64,000 nucleotides of DNA from Psychrobacter urativorans (GTDB lineage: Bacteria; Pseudomonadota; Gammaproteobacteria; Pseudomonadales; Moraxellaceae), in contig NZ_CAJHBT010000001.1 in the NCBI RefSeq assembly GCF_904846675.1, positions 124,001 through 188,000 on the forward strand. The letters run 5' to 3'. The notes under the pieces are model-generated. The model had not been told where the DNA came from. It saw only the letters and a program-made list of their open reading frames with translations, and did no database searches. Of the stretch, positions 25,928 through 34,630 are shown piece after piece. Numbering within the stretch: the stretch's first letter is position 1; the number at the start of each line of letters is the position of its first letter. A program made the position numbers and the translations under genes.

Positions 25928-26728
25928 CTAGCCAAATTGATGCTGCGCAGTTGGAAAACTGCCCTCACGCACTGATTGCTGATAAAGTGTAAAAGCACTC
26001 TCGATGCTGCCTTCGATATTACGTTCATCGGTTAAAAAGTCGTGGACGAAGCGCGGTACACGTCCATGCTTCATACCTAGCATGTCATGCATCACGAGCA
26101 CTTGCCCGTCGGTATCTGCACCGGCACCAATGCCGATGACTGGTACATTAACTGCTTCGGTCACTGCCTTAGCCAAGTCAGCTGGCACGCACTCCAACAC
26201 TAACAATGCCGCGCCTGCTGCCACTACCGCTTGCGCATCAATAAATAGCTTATCAGCGCTTTCATCACTGCGGCCTTGAATTTTATAACCACCAAACACA
26301 TTCACTGATTGCGGGGTCAAACCCAAATGTACACACGTTGGGGTTCCCGCATTAGCAAGAGTAGTAACCAACTCACATAACTCGCGACCGCCTTCAAGCT
26401 TAATAACGTGCGCGCCCGCTTGCATCAATTGACGGCTATTGGCAATGGCTTCTGGCAAAGTCACATAACTCATAAATGGTAGGTCAGCCAAAATCAACGC
26501 ATACTCATTACTACGCGCAACATTGGCAGTATGATAAGCCATATCAGCAACCGTCACCGGTAAGGTCGAGTCATGGCCTTGTATCACCATGCCCAAGCTG
26601 TCACCAATTAAGATAGTATCAATCTGTGCTTTATCCATCGTCCGCGCAAACATAGCGTCATAACAGGTGAGGCAGGTAAATTTAATGCCGTTTTTTTTGA
26701 ATTTATTTAAAGTTGATAATGTCGTCAT
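25928..26728 (-). CDS. panB: Ketopantoate hydroxymethyltransferase PanB
   Basis: A 266-residue enzyme that adds a hydroxymethyl group from methylene-THF to 2-oxoisovalerate, the first committed step to pantothenate. Motifs are KFTCLTCYDAMFARTMDKA near the start, GDSLGMVIQGHDSTLPVT near 45-62, VHLGLTPQSVNVFGGYKIQG and IGIGAGADTDGQVLVMHDMLG. The ATG at 26728 is chosen over a TTG nine codons upstream because GAGGG lies just before it and homologues begin near MTTLSTL. It is followed by panC, with folK upstream 51 bases away. Confidence 0.96.
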   Translation of the reverse strand: MTTLSTLNKFKKNGIKFTCLTCYDAMFARTMDKAQIDTILIGDSLGMVIQGHDSTLPVTVADMAYHTANVARSNEYALILADLPFMSYVTLPEAIANSRQLMQAGAHVIKLEGGRELCELVTTLANAGTPTCVHLGLTPQSVNVFGGYKIQGRSDESADKLFIDAQAVVAAGAALLVLECVPADLAKAVTEAVNVPVIGIGAGADTDGQVLVMHDMLGMKHGRVPRFVHDFLTDERNIEGSIESAFTLYQQSVREGSFPTAQHQFG

Positions 26729-26778
26729 ATGACCCTCAATTTTGCTATTCAGCAACTTGCTTACGGTATATTAATACT

Positions 26779-27333
26779 CTACCAGTAGCTATTATCAATT
26801 AGTTTTAGCCCTTCCCAATTATTACTTTGCGGATAACGGCTTATCGGCTGCTGGGCAATCATAATATCTGGCGCTAATTCTCGCAGTGGTATCAGCACAA
26901 AATTGCGTTCAGTCAAGCCTGCATGCGGTACCGTTAATTGCGGCTCGATTATCTGCACTTGACCATACAATAAAATATCCACATCAAGGCTGCGCTCGCC
27001 CCAATGGCGCAGGCGCGCACGTTTAGCACTTTCTTCGAGCTGTTGGCAAAGCGCTAACAGATCGAGCGCTGCTAAGGTAGTCTCAAAACCAACCACAGCA
27101 TTGACAAAGTCAGGCTGATCTTGCGGTCCCATCGGTGCCGAAGCGTAGAAAGAAGACACTCGAAGGTTTCGTACCTTCTCATGCTGACGCAAACTAGCAA
27201 ACGCTTGCTGTAAATGCTCCACTGGTGAACCCAGCTCATTAGCCAGATTACTGCCCAAACCTAAATAGCAGGTAACCCACATATCAGCTGCAGTGCTATT
27301 AAGCTGGGCGCTACTATTCAAAGAAAGACTCAT
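26779..27333 (-). CDS. folK: 2-amino-4-hydroxy-6-hydroxymethyldihydropteridine pyrophosphokinase FolK
   Basis: A 184-residue HPPK that transfers pyrophosphate from ATP to the pterin in folate synthesis. It has CYLGLGSNLANELGSPVEHLQQAF near residues 21-44, FYASAPMGPQDQPDFVNAVVGFET near 62-85, and the signature RHWGERSLDVDILLYGQ near 114-130 with the metal-binding DVD. The first 15 residues (Ser/Asn/Leu-rich) are an extension beyond E. coli FolK. It sits 20 bases after pcnB, the typical pcnB-folK-panB order of gammaproteobacteria, implying co-transcription. Confidence 0.95.
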   Translation of the reverse strand: MSLSLNSSAQLNSTAADMWVTCYLGLGSNLANELGSPVEHLQQAFASLRQHEKVRNLRVSSFYASAPMGPQDQPDFVNAVVGFETTLAALDLLALCQQLEESAKRARLRHWGERSLDVDILLYGQVQIIEPQLTVPHAGLTERNFVLIPLRELAPDIMIAQQPISRYPQSNNWEGLKLIDNSYW

Positions 27334-27353
27334 AACTGCATTTTACTCAACGA

Positions 27354-29759
27354 TTAATGATTAGTATCAGAACTGGGCTGGCGACGGCGACGCTTTGTAG
27401 GAATAGGTCCTTTATTATTAACGCTTTGGGCGTTGCTTGCTGCTTGACTAATTTTAGCAGCTTTTGTTGCATCAGCCGCAACGCTAACATCCGCTTCTTT
27501 ACCTTCACCTTTAGCTTTTTTATTGGTCTTAGTAGCATCAGTATCTTGCACTGATTTTGCAGCTGTCACCTTCTTGTCAGACTTAGCTTTAGTTTTCGCC
27601 TCGGTTTTAATGTTTGATAGTTCTGCTGGTTTAGGGGCTTTTTTCGCATAGCTGGCCACAGCTGAACTATTATCATCTGCCGCTATTCCAACCGCTATCG
27701 CATCTGTGCTTGGCTGACGGCGACGGCGCTGATGTGGTATCGGTGCATTGTTCATGCTTACCAATTGTGGCTTTTGGGCGACTTGCGTTTTTGCAGCTAC
27801 AGTGCGCGGCGCTTTTGCCTTAATAATAGCTGATTGTTTAGTATCAGACGACTTAGCTTTAGACTGTTTAGCATCATTTGACTGCGCTTTAGCCTTTTCA
27901 TTATCGGCTGAGCCATTTGCTTTGGCGTCCAGTTTTTCTTGCTGATGCTGACTTTTTTGCTCCGCCGTTTTGTTTTCAGTCGCTTTCGTTTTGTTAGGCT
28001 TAGTTTGCTCATCCTTATCAAGCTGCTTCTTTAGAGGCGGTACGACGTTTTCGTGCTCGATCACAAACAGTGGCGCAGGCTTAGGCAGCTTAGACACATT
28101 GCGCTTCTTAGACGTGCTATTGCTACTAGCTAAAGACAGCTGTTGCAATTGCGCTAACTCATGGCTGTCTTGCTGCTTATTAGTGGCCTGACTATTGCTG
28201 GTTTTTGACGTTACAGCTGTTGTTGACTGCTTCTCTGAAGGTACAGAGCTTTCAATGGCACGGCGACGGCGACGCGCAGGGATATTTGACGCATCATTTA
28301 TAATGGTTTTTTCACGAGTGCTTGACTCATTGGCGCTTTTATCACGAGTACTTTGTCGTGATGATCCTTGCTTTGCTGCATTTTTATGAGCACTGCCACT
28401 GCCTCTATCAGACTTATCATAAGTCTTAATATTGTCTTTATTGCTATCTTTATTATCCATTGGCTTATCATTAGCATGGACCATAGGTTTTTGACGATTA
28501 CGTTCACGCCCACGCTTATGTGCACCGCGGCGAATGTTTTCATCGAAGTCTTCGATAGCTTGCTGCTGATCTTCTTCAGATAGAGTCTGATAAGACTGCC
28601 ACCAGTCGCCCATCTCATTGGTAGATTCAGACAATGGATGCTCAGCATCACCGCACTGCTCACGCAATAATAAAAAGTCAAAACCGGCACGGAAACGTGG
28701 ATGCTCAGAAAGTTGCTCAATCTGCTTGCTACGTGGAGCCGCAAGTTTAGGCTGCAAAATCCAAATATCACGAATAAACTGTTCTGCAAATTTAGGAATA
28801 GCGGTCTTTATACGTTGACGGTCAATGACTTTGCTTGCGGCTTGCATTTGGGCATCAGCAAAAGGCATATTGCGTTTTTTAGCTTTCTCTAACTGATGTA
28901 GATAATTCTCCCACAACAAGGCGGCATAAAAGAACGCAGGGTTGATACTTTTACCCGCATTAATGCGCTTATCGGTATTGATAGCGACTTGTTTCACTAA
29001 GGCATTTGGCTCAGATGGCGGGTAAATAATTAGACTATCAATCGCACCCGACTCAAACAACAACGGCAACAATGGCACCAGATAGCCTCCGGTGAACATC
29101 TTCTGAGTTTCATCATAAAGACGATGCGGAGATATTTGCTCAAGTAGCGCCCAGTTACCATCATGAAATTGCTCAGCCAGCTCGTCATCAAACTCAAAGC
29201 CTAGCTTAGCTTTGAAACGCAGCGCACGCAGCAGGCGTACAGGGTCTTCTTCAATACGAACCGGTGCATTGCCAAGCAAACGAATGATTTTATTATCAAT
29301 ATCGTTAAGGGCACCGCAAAAGTCATGTACCACGCCTTTTAATGGCTGGTAATAAAGGGCATTGATTGAAAAATCACGACGAGAAAAATCTTGCTTGATA
29401 TCACCCCAAACATTATCACGAATAATCATGCCATCTTGATTGGTATTGGCATCATTATTTGGCGGCCCACGGAAAGTGGCCACTTCGATTAATTCGCGTC
29501 CTGAGTACACATGCGCCAACTGAAAGCGGCGACCGATAATGCGGCAGCGCTTACCGAACACGTCTTTAATCTCGTGCGGCTTGGCGTCGGTGACGGCATC
29601 AAAGTCTTTAGGCTTCAGCCCTAACAAAGTATCGCGTACGCCGCCACCAACGATATAGGCATCAAACCCAGCTCGGGACAGGGTCGCAATTACTTCAGTA
29701 ATGGAATTAGGTAATTGAGATTTATTCAGTTCTAACTGCTTGGCGGCACGCTCGGCCAT
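27354..29759 (-). CDS. pcnB: Poly(A) polymerase I PcnB with long disordered C-terminal tail
   Basis: An 801-residue enzyme that adds 3' poly(A) tails to RNA, far longer than the E. coli protein (about 465). The catalytic core is standard: GGGVRDTLLG (38-47), the DFD pair (52-54), RRDFSINALYY (127-137) and EDPVRLLRALRF (171-182), with the RNA-binding helices to about residue 415. The remaining roughly 380 residues are Lys/Ala/Ser/Thr/Gln-rich and lack predicted structure to the eye. They carry arginine clusters at 496-500, 678-681 and 790-793, the last two within PIPxxRRRRQPSxD. The tail may bind RNA or degradosome partners; this is inference. Confidence 0.93.
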   Translation of the reverse strand: MAERAAKQLELNKSQLPNSITEVIATLSRAGFDAYIVGGGVRDTLLGLKPKDFDAVTDAKPHEIKDVFGKRCRIIGRRFQLAHVYSGRELIEVATFRGPPNNDANTNQDGMIIRDNVWGDIKQDFSRRDFSINALYYQPLKGVVHDFCGALNDIDNKIIRLLGNAPVRIEEDPVRLLRALRFKAKLGFEFDDELAEQFHDGNWALLEQISPHRLYDETQKMFTGGYLVPLLPLLFESGAIDSLIIYPPSEPNALVKQVAINTDKRINAGKSINPAFFYAALLWENYLHQLEKAKKRNMPFADAQMQAASKVIDRQRIKTAIPKFAEQFIRDIWILQPKLAAPRSKQIEQLSEHPRFRAGFDFLLLREQCGDAEHPLSESTNEMGDWWQSYQTLSEEDQQQAIEDFDENIRRGAHKRGRERNRQKPMVHANDKPMDNKDSNKDNIKTYDKSDRGSGSAHKNAAKQGSSRQSTRDKSANESSTREKTIINDASNIPARRRRRAIESSVPSEKQSTTAVTSKTSNSQATNKQQDSHELAQLQQLSLASSNSTSKKRNVSKLPKPAPLFVIEHENVVPPLKKQLDKDEQTKPNKTKATENKTAEQKSQHQQEKLDAKANGSADNEKAKAQSNDAKQSKAKSSDTKQSAIIKAKAPRTVAAKTQVAQKPQLVSMNNAPIPHQRRRRQPSTDAIAVGIAADDNSSAVASYAKKAPKPAELSNIKTEAKTKAKSDKKVTAAKSVQDTDATKTNKKAKGEGKEADVSVAADATKAAKISQAASNAQSVNNKGPIPTKRRRRQPSSDTNH

Positions 29760-29964
29760 GCATCTACTCCTCGCCGTTATTTTTAACCACCCCTGATGAA
29801 CACAGCGTTTATCAGGCGGATGTACCCGCTAGTTTAACAAATTTTGCGCTTGCTGGGTGTGTTATGACCATTACTTGCGTGCTATTTTGTCAATATTGAT
29901 GTTATTTATAGTTATAGTACAGGCATCTTTAAGTTATCGGGACTATTGTGGCGAATGAAACCAG

Positions 29965-30342
29965 CTACTCGTGCAGTCGCAAACGCGTACGATTTTTCTC
30001 AATAGTTTTTGGTCCAATCCCTTTTACTTTTTCTAATTCTTCAACAGTCTTAAAGTCGCCAAACATCTCTCGATATAAAATAATCGCCTGCGCTTTACTA
30101 CTGCCAATGCCATGTAGCGACACCAGTTCGCCTTCGCTTGCACGATTAATATTGATGCCCATTTGCGTACGCGCTTGGGTTTCTAACTTTTCTTTCTGCA
30201 AAAGATAATTATAAGCTCTTTGAGCATTGTCAAAGCAAGGAGCAGCGTTTGCCGTATTGAGTATAATATTAAAAATAAAGGCTAAGCAAAGAGCGCTGTT
30301 CGCCAGCAAATTAATGGCTGGCAATCTATTGTAAGCGCTCAT
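29965..30342 (-). CDS. ComEA-like helix-hairpin-helix protein
   Basis: A 125-residue exported protein. An N-terminal hydrophobic segment (residues 10-33, ending NTANA) acts as signal peptide or anchor. A ComEA-type (HhH)2 domain follows, starting GININRASEGELVSLHGIGSSKAQAIILYRE near residue 62 and ending VKGIGPKTIEKNRTRL. ComEA binds incoming DNA in the periplasm and ratchets it in during natural transformation. Its start overlaps the end of mazG by 17 bases, so the two are translationally coupled. No other competence gene is in the window. Confidence 0.85.
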   Translation of the reverse strand: MSAYNRLPAINLLANSALCLAFIFNIILNTANAAPCFDNAQRAYNYLLQKEKLETQARTQMGININRASEGELVSLHGIGSSKAQAIILYREMFGDFKTVEELEKVKGIGPKTIEKNRTRLRLHE

Positions 30343-31261
30343 GCTGTTTTGCTTCCTCCCACAGCGTATCCATCTGGATTAAATTACTGTCTTCCAAACG
30401 CCTGCCAGCGGCTTCCAGTTGCGCCTCAATATAGCTAAAACGCGACTTAAATTTATGTACGCAAGTCAAGGTTGCCGCTTCGGCATCAAGGTTTAATTTA
30501 CGTGCCACATTGACCAGTGCAAACATACAATCGCCAAGTTCTTTCTCTATTTCTCGTATATTAGCTTTTATCTCATCTTTTGACTTGTTTATAAGTTCAG
30601 CTTTTAGTTCTGCTACCTCTTCATCAAGCTTATCTAGCGCGCCACTGATACCGTCCCAATCAAAGCCTAGTTTGGACGCTTGCTTCTGTATATCTTGCGC
30701 TTGCATCAGCGCACTACCCGCCTTGGTTACATCTAAACGCCGCCGAGGCTTACCACGTGCTTCCCGAGCTTGATTTTCCTCTGCTTTAATCTCATTCCAA
30801 CGTACTTTTACAGCTGCTTCATCCTTAAGGTTTTCGGCCTCAAATACATGCGGATGACGTCGAATTAATTTCTGTTGTAAGGTCGTAATGACGTCGCTAA
30901 TATCAAAACGTCCTTGCTCTGCGTACAGCTGACAATGAAAAATCACTTGTAATAACACATCGCCAAGCTCACCCTTAATATCTTCGTCATCATCGGTTTG
31001 TACCGCCTCACCCAACTCATAAGCTTCTTCGATAGCATACGGAATTAGGCTATGGTTGCTTTGCTTTTGATCCCACGGACAGTCCGCACGCAGCCGCGCC
31101 ATCAAGCCTAACAAATCAGCCAACTCGCCGCTCGCTGTCGGTGTTCGTTGCACAGGTGCCGGCGCTGTAATCTTATCCTGTTGATTATTGTTAATTACGG
31201 AGTCGCTCTTCTTCTGATTACTCGCGTGTTTTTGGTCATTCATATTCTTGGGATCGTTCAT
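30326..31261 (-). CDS. mazG: Nucleoside triphosphate pyrophosphohydrolase MazG
   Basis: A 311-residue enzyme that hydrolyses (d)NTPs to monophosphates and pyrophosphate, linked in E. coli to ppGpp decline and removal of aberrant nucleotides. Two MazG domains are visible: the first with LRADCPWDQKQSNHSL and the metal-binding EEAYELGEAVQTDDDEDIKGELGDVLLQ, the second with KLDEEVAELKAE and IEKELGDCMFALVNVAR. The first 45 residues are a Lys/Asn/Gln-rich extension absent from E. coli MazG; a start at Met7 is possible. It is divergent from the phosphoglucomutase gene and overlaps the comEA-like gene. Confidence 0.94.
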   Translation of the reverse strand: MNDPKNMNDQKHASNQKKSDSVINNNQQDKITAPAPVQRTPTASGELADLLGLMARLRADCPWDQKQSNHSLIPYAIEEAYELGEAVQTDDDEDIKGELGDVLLQVIFHCQLYAEQGRFDISDVITTLQQKLIRRHPHVFEAENLKDEAAVKVRWNEIKAEENQAREARGKPRRRLDVTKAGSALMQAQDIQKQASKLGFDWDGISGALDKLDEEVAELKAELINKSKDEIKANIREIEKELGDCMFALVNVARKLNLDAEAATLTCVHKFKSRFSYIEAQLEAAGRRLEDSNLIQMDTLWEEAKQHERLQ

Positions 31262-31504
31262 AACAGATACTCTTATATTTTTTCTTACTATTTAACAGAA
31301 AAGATGTTGGTTTAAATAGCTGATGTAAAACTAGGTCATCTAAATCCAGATAGCAACACGCTTTCACCCTATTCATTTATTGGTTAGTGTATCATTTAAT
31401 CTTTATTAGCCTATTTTTACCTTTTATTTAAAGCTATTCATCCGATAGCCATTCATCTAACAACCTTTTAATTCATAATTGAGCTCACAAGGAATTTCAC
31501 TATC

Positions 31505-33010
31505 ATGTCTACTACCGATAACGCAGCTACATCTAGCTATACTCCTGCCCATAACAATTTTACCCCCATTAGCATTGACTCTTTTAAAGCTTATGATATT
31601 CGTGGCGAGCTTGATGTTAACCTTGACGAAGATATTGCTTACCGTATCGGTCGCGCCTTTGGCCAAATTTTATCTCAGCGTTATGACTCAGCTGACGCTA
31701 ATGATGATGGCCTTGATAGCTTGGCAAACTTACAGCCAGCGGTCGTCATCGGTAGTGATATTCGCGACTCTAGCGAGCAATTAAAACAAGCGGCCATTAC
31801 TGGCATTATGGATGCGGGCGTCGATGTGATCGACTTGGGAATGACCGGTACTGAAGAGGTCTATTTTGCTACCAGTCATTATCAAGCACTGGGCGGTATT
31901 GAAGTTACTGCCAGTCATAACCCCATTAACTATAACGGACTAAAATTAGTTAAAGAACATTCAAAACCTATTAGCGCTGATGATGGTTTAGCAGAAATCC
32001 AGCAACTAGCAGAATCAGGACAATTCACTACTGGCAACAAACAAGGCAAATTACAGTTATTGACGGATAAAAGCGCTTATATTGACCATGTAATGAGCTT
32101 TGTTGATACCGATAAATTAGAACCTTTAAAACTGGTTATCAACTCAGGTAATGGCAGCGCCGGACCAGTAGTTGACTTACTGGTTGATAAACTGATGCAA
32201 GCAGGGGCACCGATTGAGGTCATTAAACTGCATCATAGCCCCGATGGCAGCTTCCCAAATGGTATTCCTAATCCTATGATTTTAGCCAATAGAGCCGCCA
32301 CTCAGCAAGCGGTTATCGACCATAAAGCAGACCTTGGCATTGCCTTTGATGGCGACTTTGATCGCTGCTTTTTATTTGATGAACATGGCGAATTTATTGA
32401 TGGTAGTTATGTGGTTGGCATGCTCGCCCAAGCGTTTTTAAATAAGTATCCGGGCGAGTCAATCGTCTATGACCCCCGCGTGATTTATAACACCGAAGCA
32501 GTCGTCGATGCTCATGATGGCAAAGCGGTAATCAGTAAATCAGGACATTCTTTTATCAAGCAAGTCATGCGCGAATCAGGAGCCGTATATGGCGGTGAGA
32601 TGTCGGCCCACCATTATTTTCGCGACTTTTGCTACTGTGATAGCGGTATGATTCCATGGCTATTGACCATTGAGCTATTATCAATTACCGGCAAGACGCT
32701 TTCAGAATTAGTCACCGGTTATATTAAAGCCTATCCCAGCTCAGGCGAGCTTAACTTTCGTCTGACTGAAAATGATGCAGCGAGCATTATTGATGATATC
32801 GAAGAAAAATTCAGCGTCCAAAACCCTACTAAATCAACACTGGATGGGCTAAGTCTCGATTTTGGCGAATGGCGTTTTAATCTACGCGCCTCCAATACTG
32901 AACCGTTAATACGGCTTAATATCGAAAGTCGTGGTGATGAAAGCTTACTAGCAAGTAAGACCCAAGATATTCAGCAATGGCTTGCCGATCAAGGCGCTGT
33001 ACCTGCTTAA
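31505..33010 (+). CDS. pgm: Phosphomannomutase/phosphoglucomutase
   Basis: A 501-residue alpha-D-phosphohexomutase of the AlgC/ManB type. The phosphoserine loop TASHNPINYNG lies near residues 136-146, the metal-binding DGDFDRC near 285-291, the sugar-specificity GEMSAHHYF near 365-373, and phosphate-binding RASNTEP near 461-467. It interconverts hexose 1- and 6-phosphates, supplying glucose-1-P to GalU encoded on the other strand. In Acinetobacter the same gene sits at the end of the galU-ugd-gpi-gne1-pgm block beside the capsule locus, and the grouping here recalls that. Whether it prefers mannose or glucose phosphate is not decidable by eye. Confidence 0.93.
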   Translation: MSTTDNAATSSYTPAHNNFTPISIDSFKAYDIRGELDVNLDEDIAYRIGRAFGQILSQRYDSADANDDGLDSLANLQPAVVIGSDIRDSSEQLKQAAITGIMDAGVDVIDLGMTGTEEVYFATSHYQALGGIEVTASHNPINYNGLKLVKEHSKPISADDGLAEIQQLAESGQFTTGNKQGKLQLLTDKSAYIDHVMSFVDTDKLEPLKLVINSGNGSAGPVVDLLVDKLMQAGAPIEVIKLHHSPDGSFPNGIPNPMILANRAATQQAVIDHKADLGIAFDGDFDRCFLFDEHGEFIDGSYVVGMLAQAFLNKYPGESIVYDPRVIYNTEAVVDAHDGKAVISKSGHSFIKQVMRESGAVYGGEMSAHHYFRDFCYCDSGMIPWLLTIELLSITGKTLSELVTGYIKAYPSSGELNFRLTENDAASIIDDIEEKFSVQNPTKSTLDGLSLDFGEWRFNLRASNTEPLIRLNIESRGDESLLASKTQDIQQWLADQGAVPA

Positions 33011-33050
33011 GTTGCTGTGCTGTTAACTTGGAGTATACTTCTTAAAGCAT

Positions 33051-33093
33051 AAAAAAAGGCGGCTGTTAGTCACTAAATTAACAGGCGCCTTTT
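33051..33093. terminator. Bidirectional terminator between pgm and the ugd-like gene
   Basis: AAAAGGCGGCTGTTA pairs with TAACAGGCGCCTTTT with one central mismatch, flanked by A and T tracts, between convergent genes. Confidence 0.85.
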
Positions 33094-33157
33094 AATATTT
33101 TAGATGTTTTATTCAAAAAGTAATTGTATTTAAAGCAATAGTTTATTGATTGATAGG

Positions 33158-34561
33158 CTATTTAGCGCGACCGATACCGACATAATCACCCACTAAAGCA
33201 TCAATTTGTAGTCGTGTTAGCGCATTTTGGCCGTCAAATATAGGCAACGCTTGTTGATTGAGCTGTGCCACATCAAGTCGGTGTTGTGTTGGCAAGCTAA
33301 TAATGAAAATTGCCTGCGCCATATCAAGTTGCTGATAAGGATTGGTAATTAATTGCAGAAGCGGCTGCTGATCATAGCTCGCGGCAAGCTCAGTCTGCGC
33401 TTTATCACTATAGACGATAGTTCTAATATTATAAGACCACAGTAGCTTTAATAACGGATGAATGGCTGATCCTGCGGTGCGACCTGACCCTGACTTGTAG
33501 CTGCCGCCCCAAATCATCACCGTTTTATTATCGATAAAACCATCAAAGTATTGCCAAAACTTACGGAATATCAGCTCTTTTTGATCTTTGTTGATATGCA
33601 TGACTGACTGTAATAATGGCATATCTATGCTGTTGACTTTACCCGATTGCTGTAATTTATTAAGTTCAGTCGGTAAAGTATTACCCCCAAAACCCCACCC
33701 TGCTTGCAAATAACTACTACCGACACGCTCATCCAAGCCCATAATTCGGCTTACTTGCTGAATATCTACCTGATAACTGTCGGCAAGGCGCGACATCTCA
33801 TTCATAAAGCTCACCCGCGTGGCCAGCATCGCCATAATACTACTGCGCGCAAATTCTATGGTGGCAATATCGGCATAATGATAAGCGTGAGCCTGCTGCA
33901 TTAACGGTCGCAATACCGTTAAGTGATGACTACTGTCGGGGGATTTTTCACCTAGTAACCATAACGATGGTGTGAGCATCGAGCTATAAGCCTCACCATC
34001 TTGCAAGAATACGAACGGGATATAATAGACCCAAGCCCGCCGTAGGCGCTGCGCCAGGGCCGAAATACTGCCCAGTTGCTCAATGCCACTCATGATGATA
34101 GGTCGCGTCTGCTGGTGACTATGGTTAAATGCCGTTATCCAGCTGTCATCCGACCATGTCGTTTTGATACTGTCTAAAAATAACCAATACAGCGCAACTC
34201 GAGGGCTTTCAGTTACTTGTGTGCTTTCAGCTATTTTTAAGTTTTCAGTGTTGTTGGCTGACTCATAAACTTGAATGAGATCGTCAGCATTGGCAGGCAA
34301 AGGCTGATAGACAATCTGCTGCTGTTGGTCATAGAGCTGCCATAGCGCCTGTAAATGATGTTCAAAGCCATACTGCTGCAGCTGTTGTTCGAGTAGCACA
34401 CTATTGGCATACAGGTGCACTTTTTGACCTAAGCTTGCCAGCACCACCGCGCTAGTAATGGCTTCGATGCCATGGCCAACGATAACGCAAATTGTAGATG
34501 CTTTAGGAAGATGCTGTTTAGAATTGGACGGTTTAAAGCTGTGAATAGAATCAGAAGACAT
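33158..34561 (-). CDS. UDP-glucose/GDP-mannose dehydrogenase homologue lacking catalytic residues
   Basis: A 467-residue protein with the fold order of UDP-sugar dehydrogenases: an N-terminal Rossmann-like part (ICVIVGHGIEAITSAVVLASLG, residues 24-45), the central helix stretch (residues 231-256, ending LATRVSFMNE), and a C-terminal UDP-binding part beginning VMIWGGSYKSGSGRTAGS. The active-site loop normally GFGGSCFPKD reads GFGGNTLPTE (290-299), so the nucleophilic Cys is Thr295 and the nearby Lys/Asp are Thr/Glu. By alignment by eye the conserved Lys of the central helix is Arg239. Oxidation of UDP-glucose is therefore doubtful. It sits in the ugd position of a capsule-type sugar block. Confidence 0.8.
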   Translation of the reverse strand: MSSDSIHSFKPSNSKQHLPKASTICVIVGHGIEAITSAVVLASLGQKVHLYANSVLLEQQLQQYGFEHHLQALWQLYDQQQQIVYQPLPANADDLIQVYESANNTENLKIAESTQVTESPRVALYWLFLDSIKTTWSDDSWITAFNHSHQQTRPIIMSGIEQLGSISALAQRLRRAWVYYIPFVFLQDGEAYSSMLTPSLWLLGEKSPDSSHHLTVLRPLMQQAHAYHYADIATIEFARSSIMAMLATRVSFMNEMSRLADSYQVDIQQVSRIMGLDERVGSSYLQAGWGFGGNTLPTELNKLQQSGKVNSIDMPLLQSVMHINKDQKELIFRKFWQYFDGFIDNKTVMIWGGSYKSGSGRTAGSAIHPLLKLLWSYNIRTIVYSDKAQTELAASYDQQPLLQLITNPYQQLDMAQAIFIISLPTQHRLDVAQLNQQALPIFDGQNALTRLQIDALVGDYVGIGRAK

Positions 34562-34630
34562 AGGAATACTCTTATATTTTAAATCACTAATCAGCAGACA
34601 AACTGCTACTATTTATCGGTTTCGAGAGCA

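Noticed and set aside
28298..28789. Long ORF overlapping pcnB in another frame (163 codons) and several others in 27350-28820
   Set aside because: They arise from the low-complexity codon pattern of the pcnB tail, lack start signals and show no recognisable protein.
24951..29759. Possible transfer of the pan-fol-pcn cluster
   Set aside because: Gene order and base use match the neighbours and the common gammaproteobacterial arrangement.
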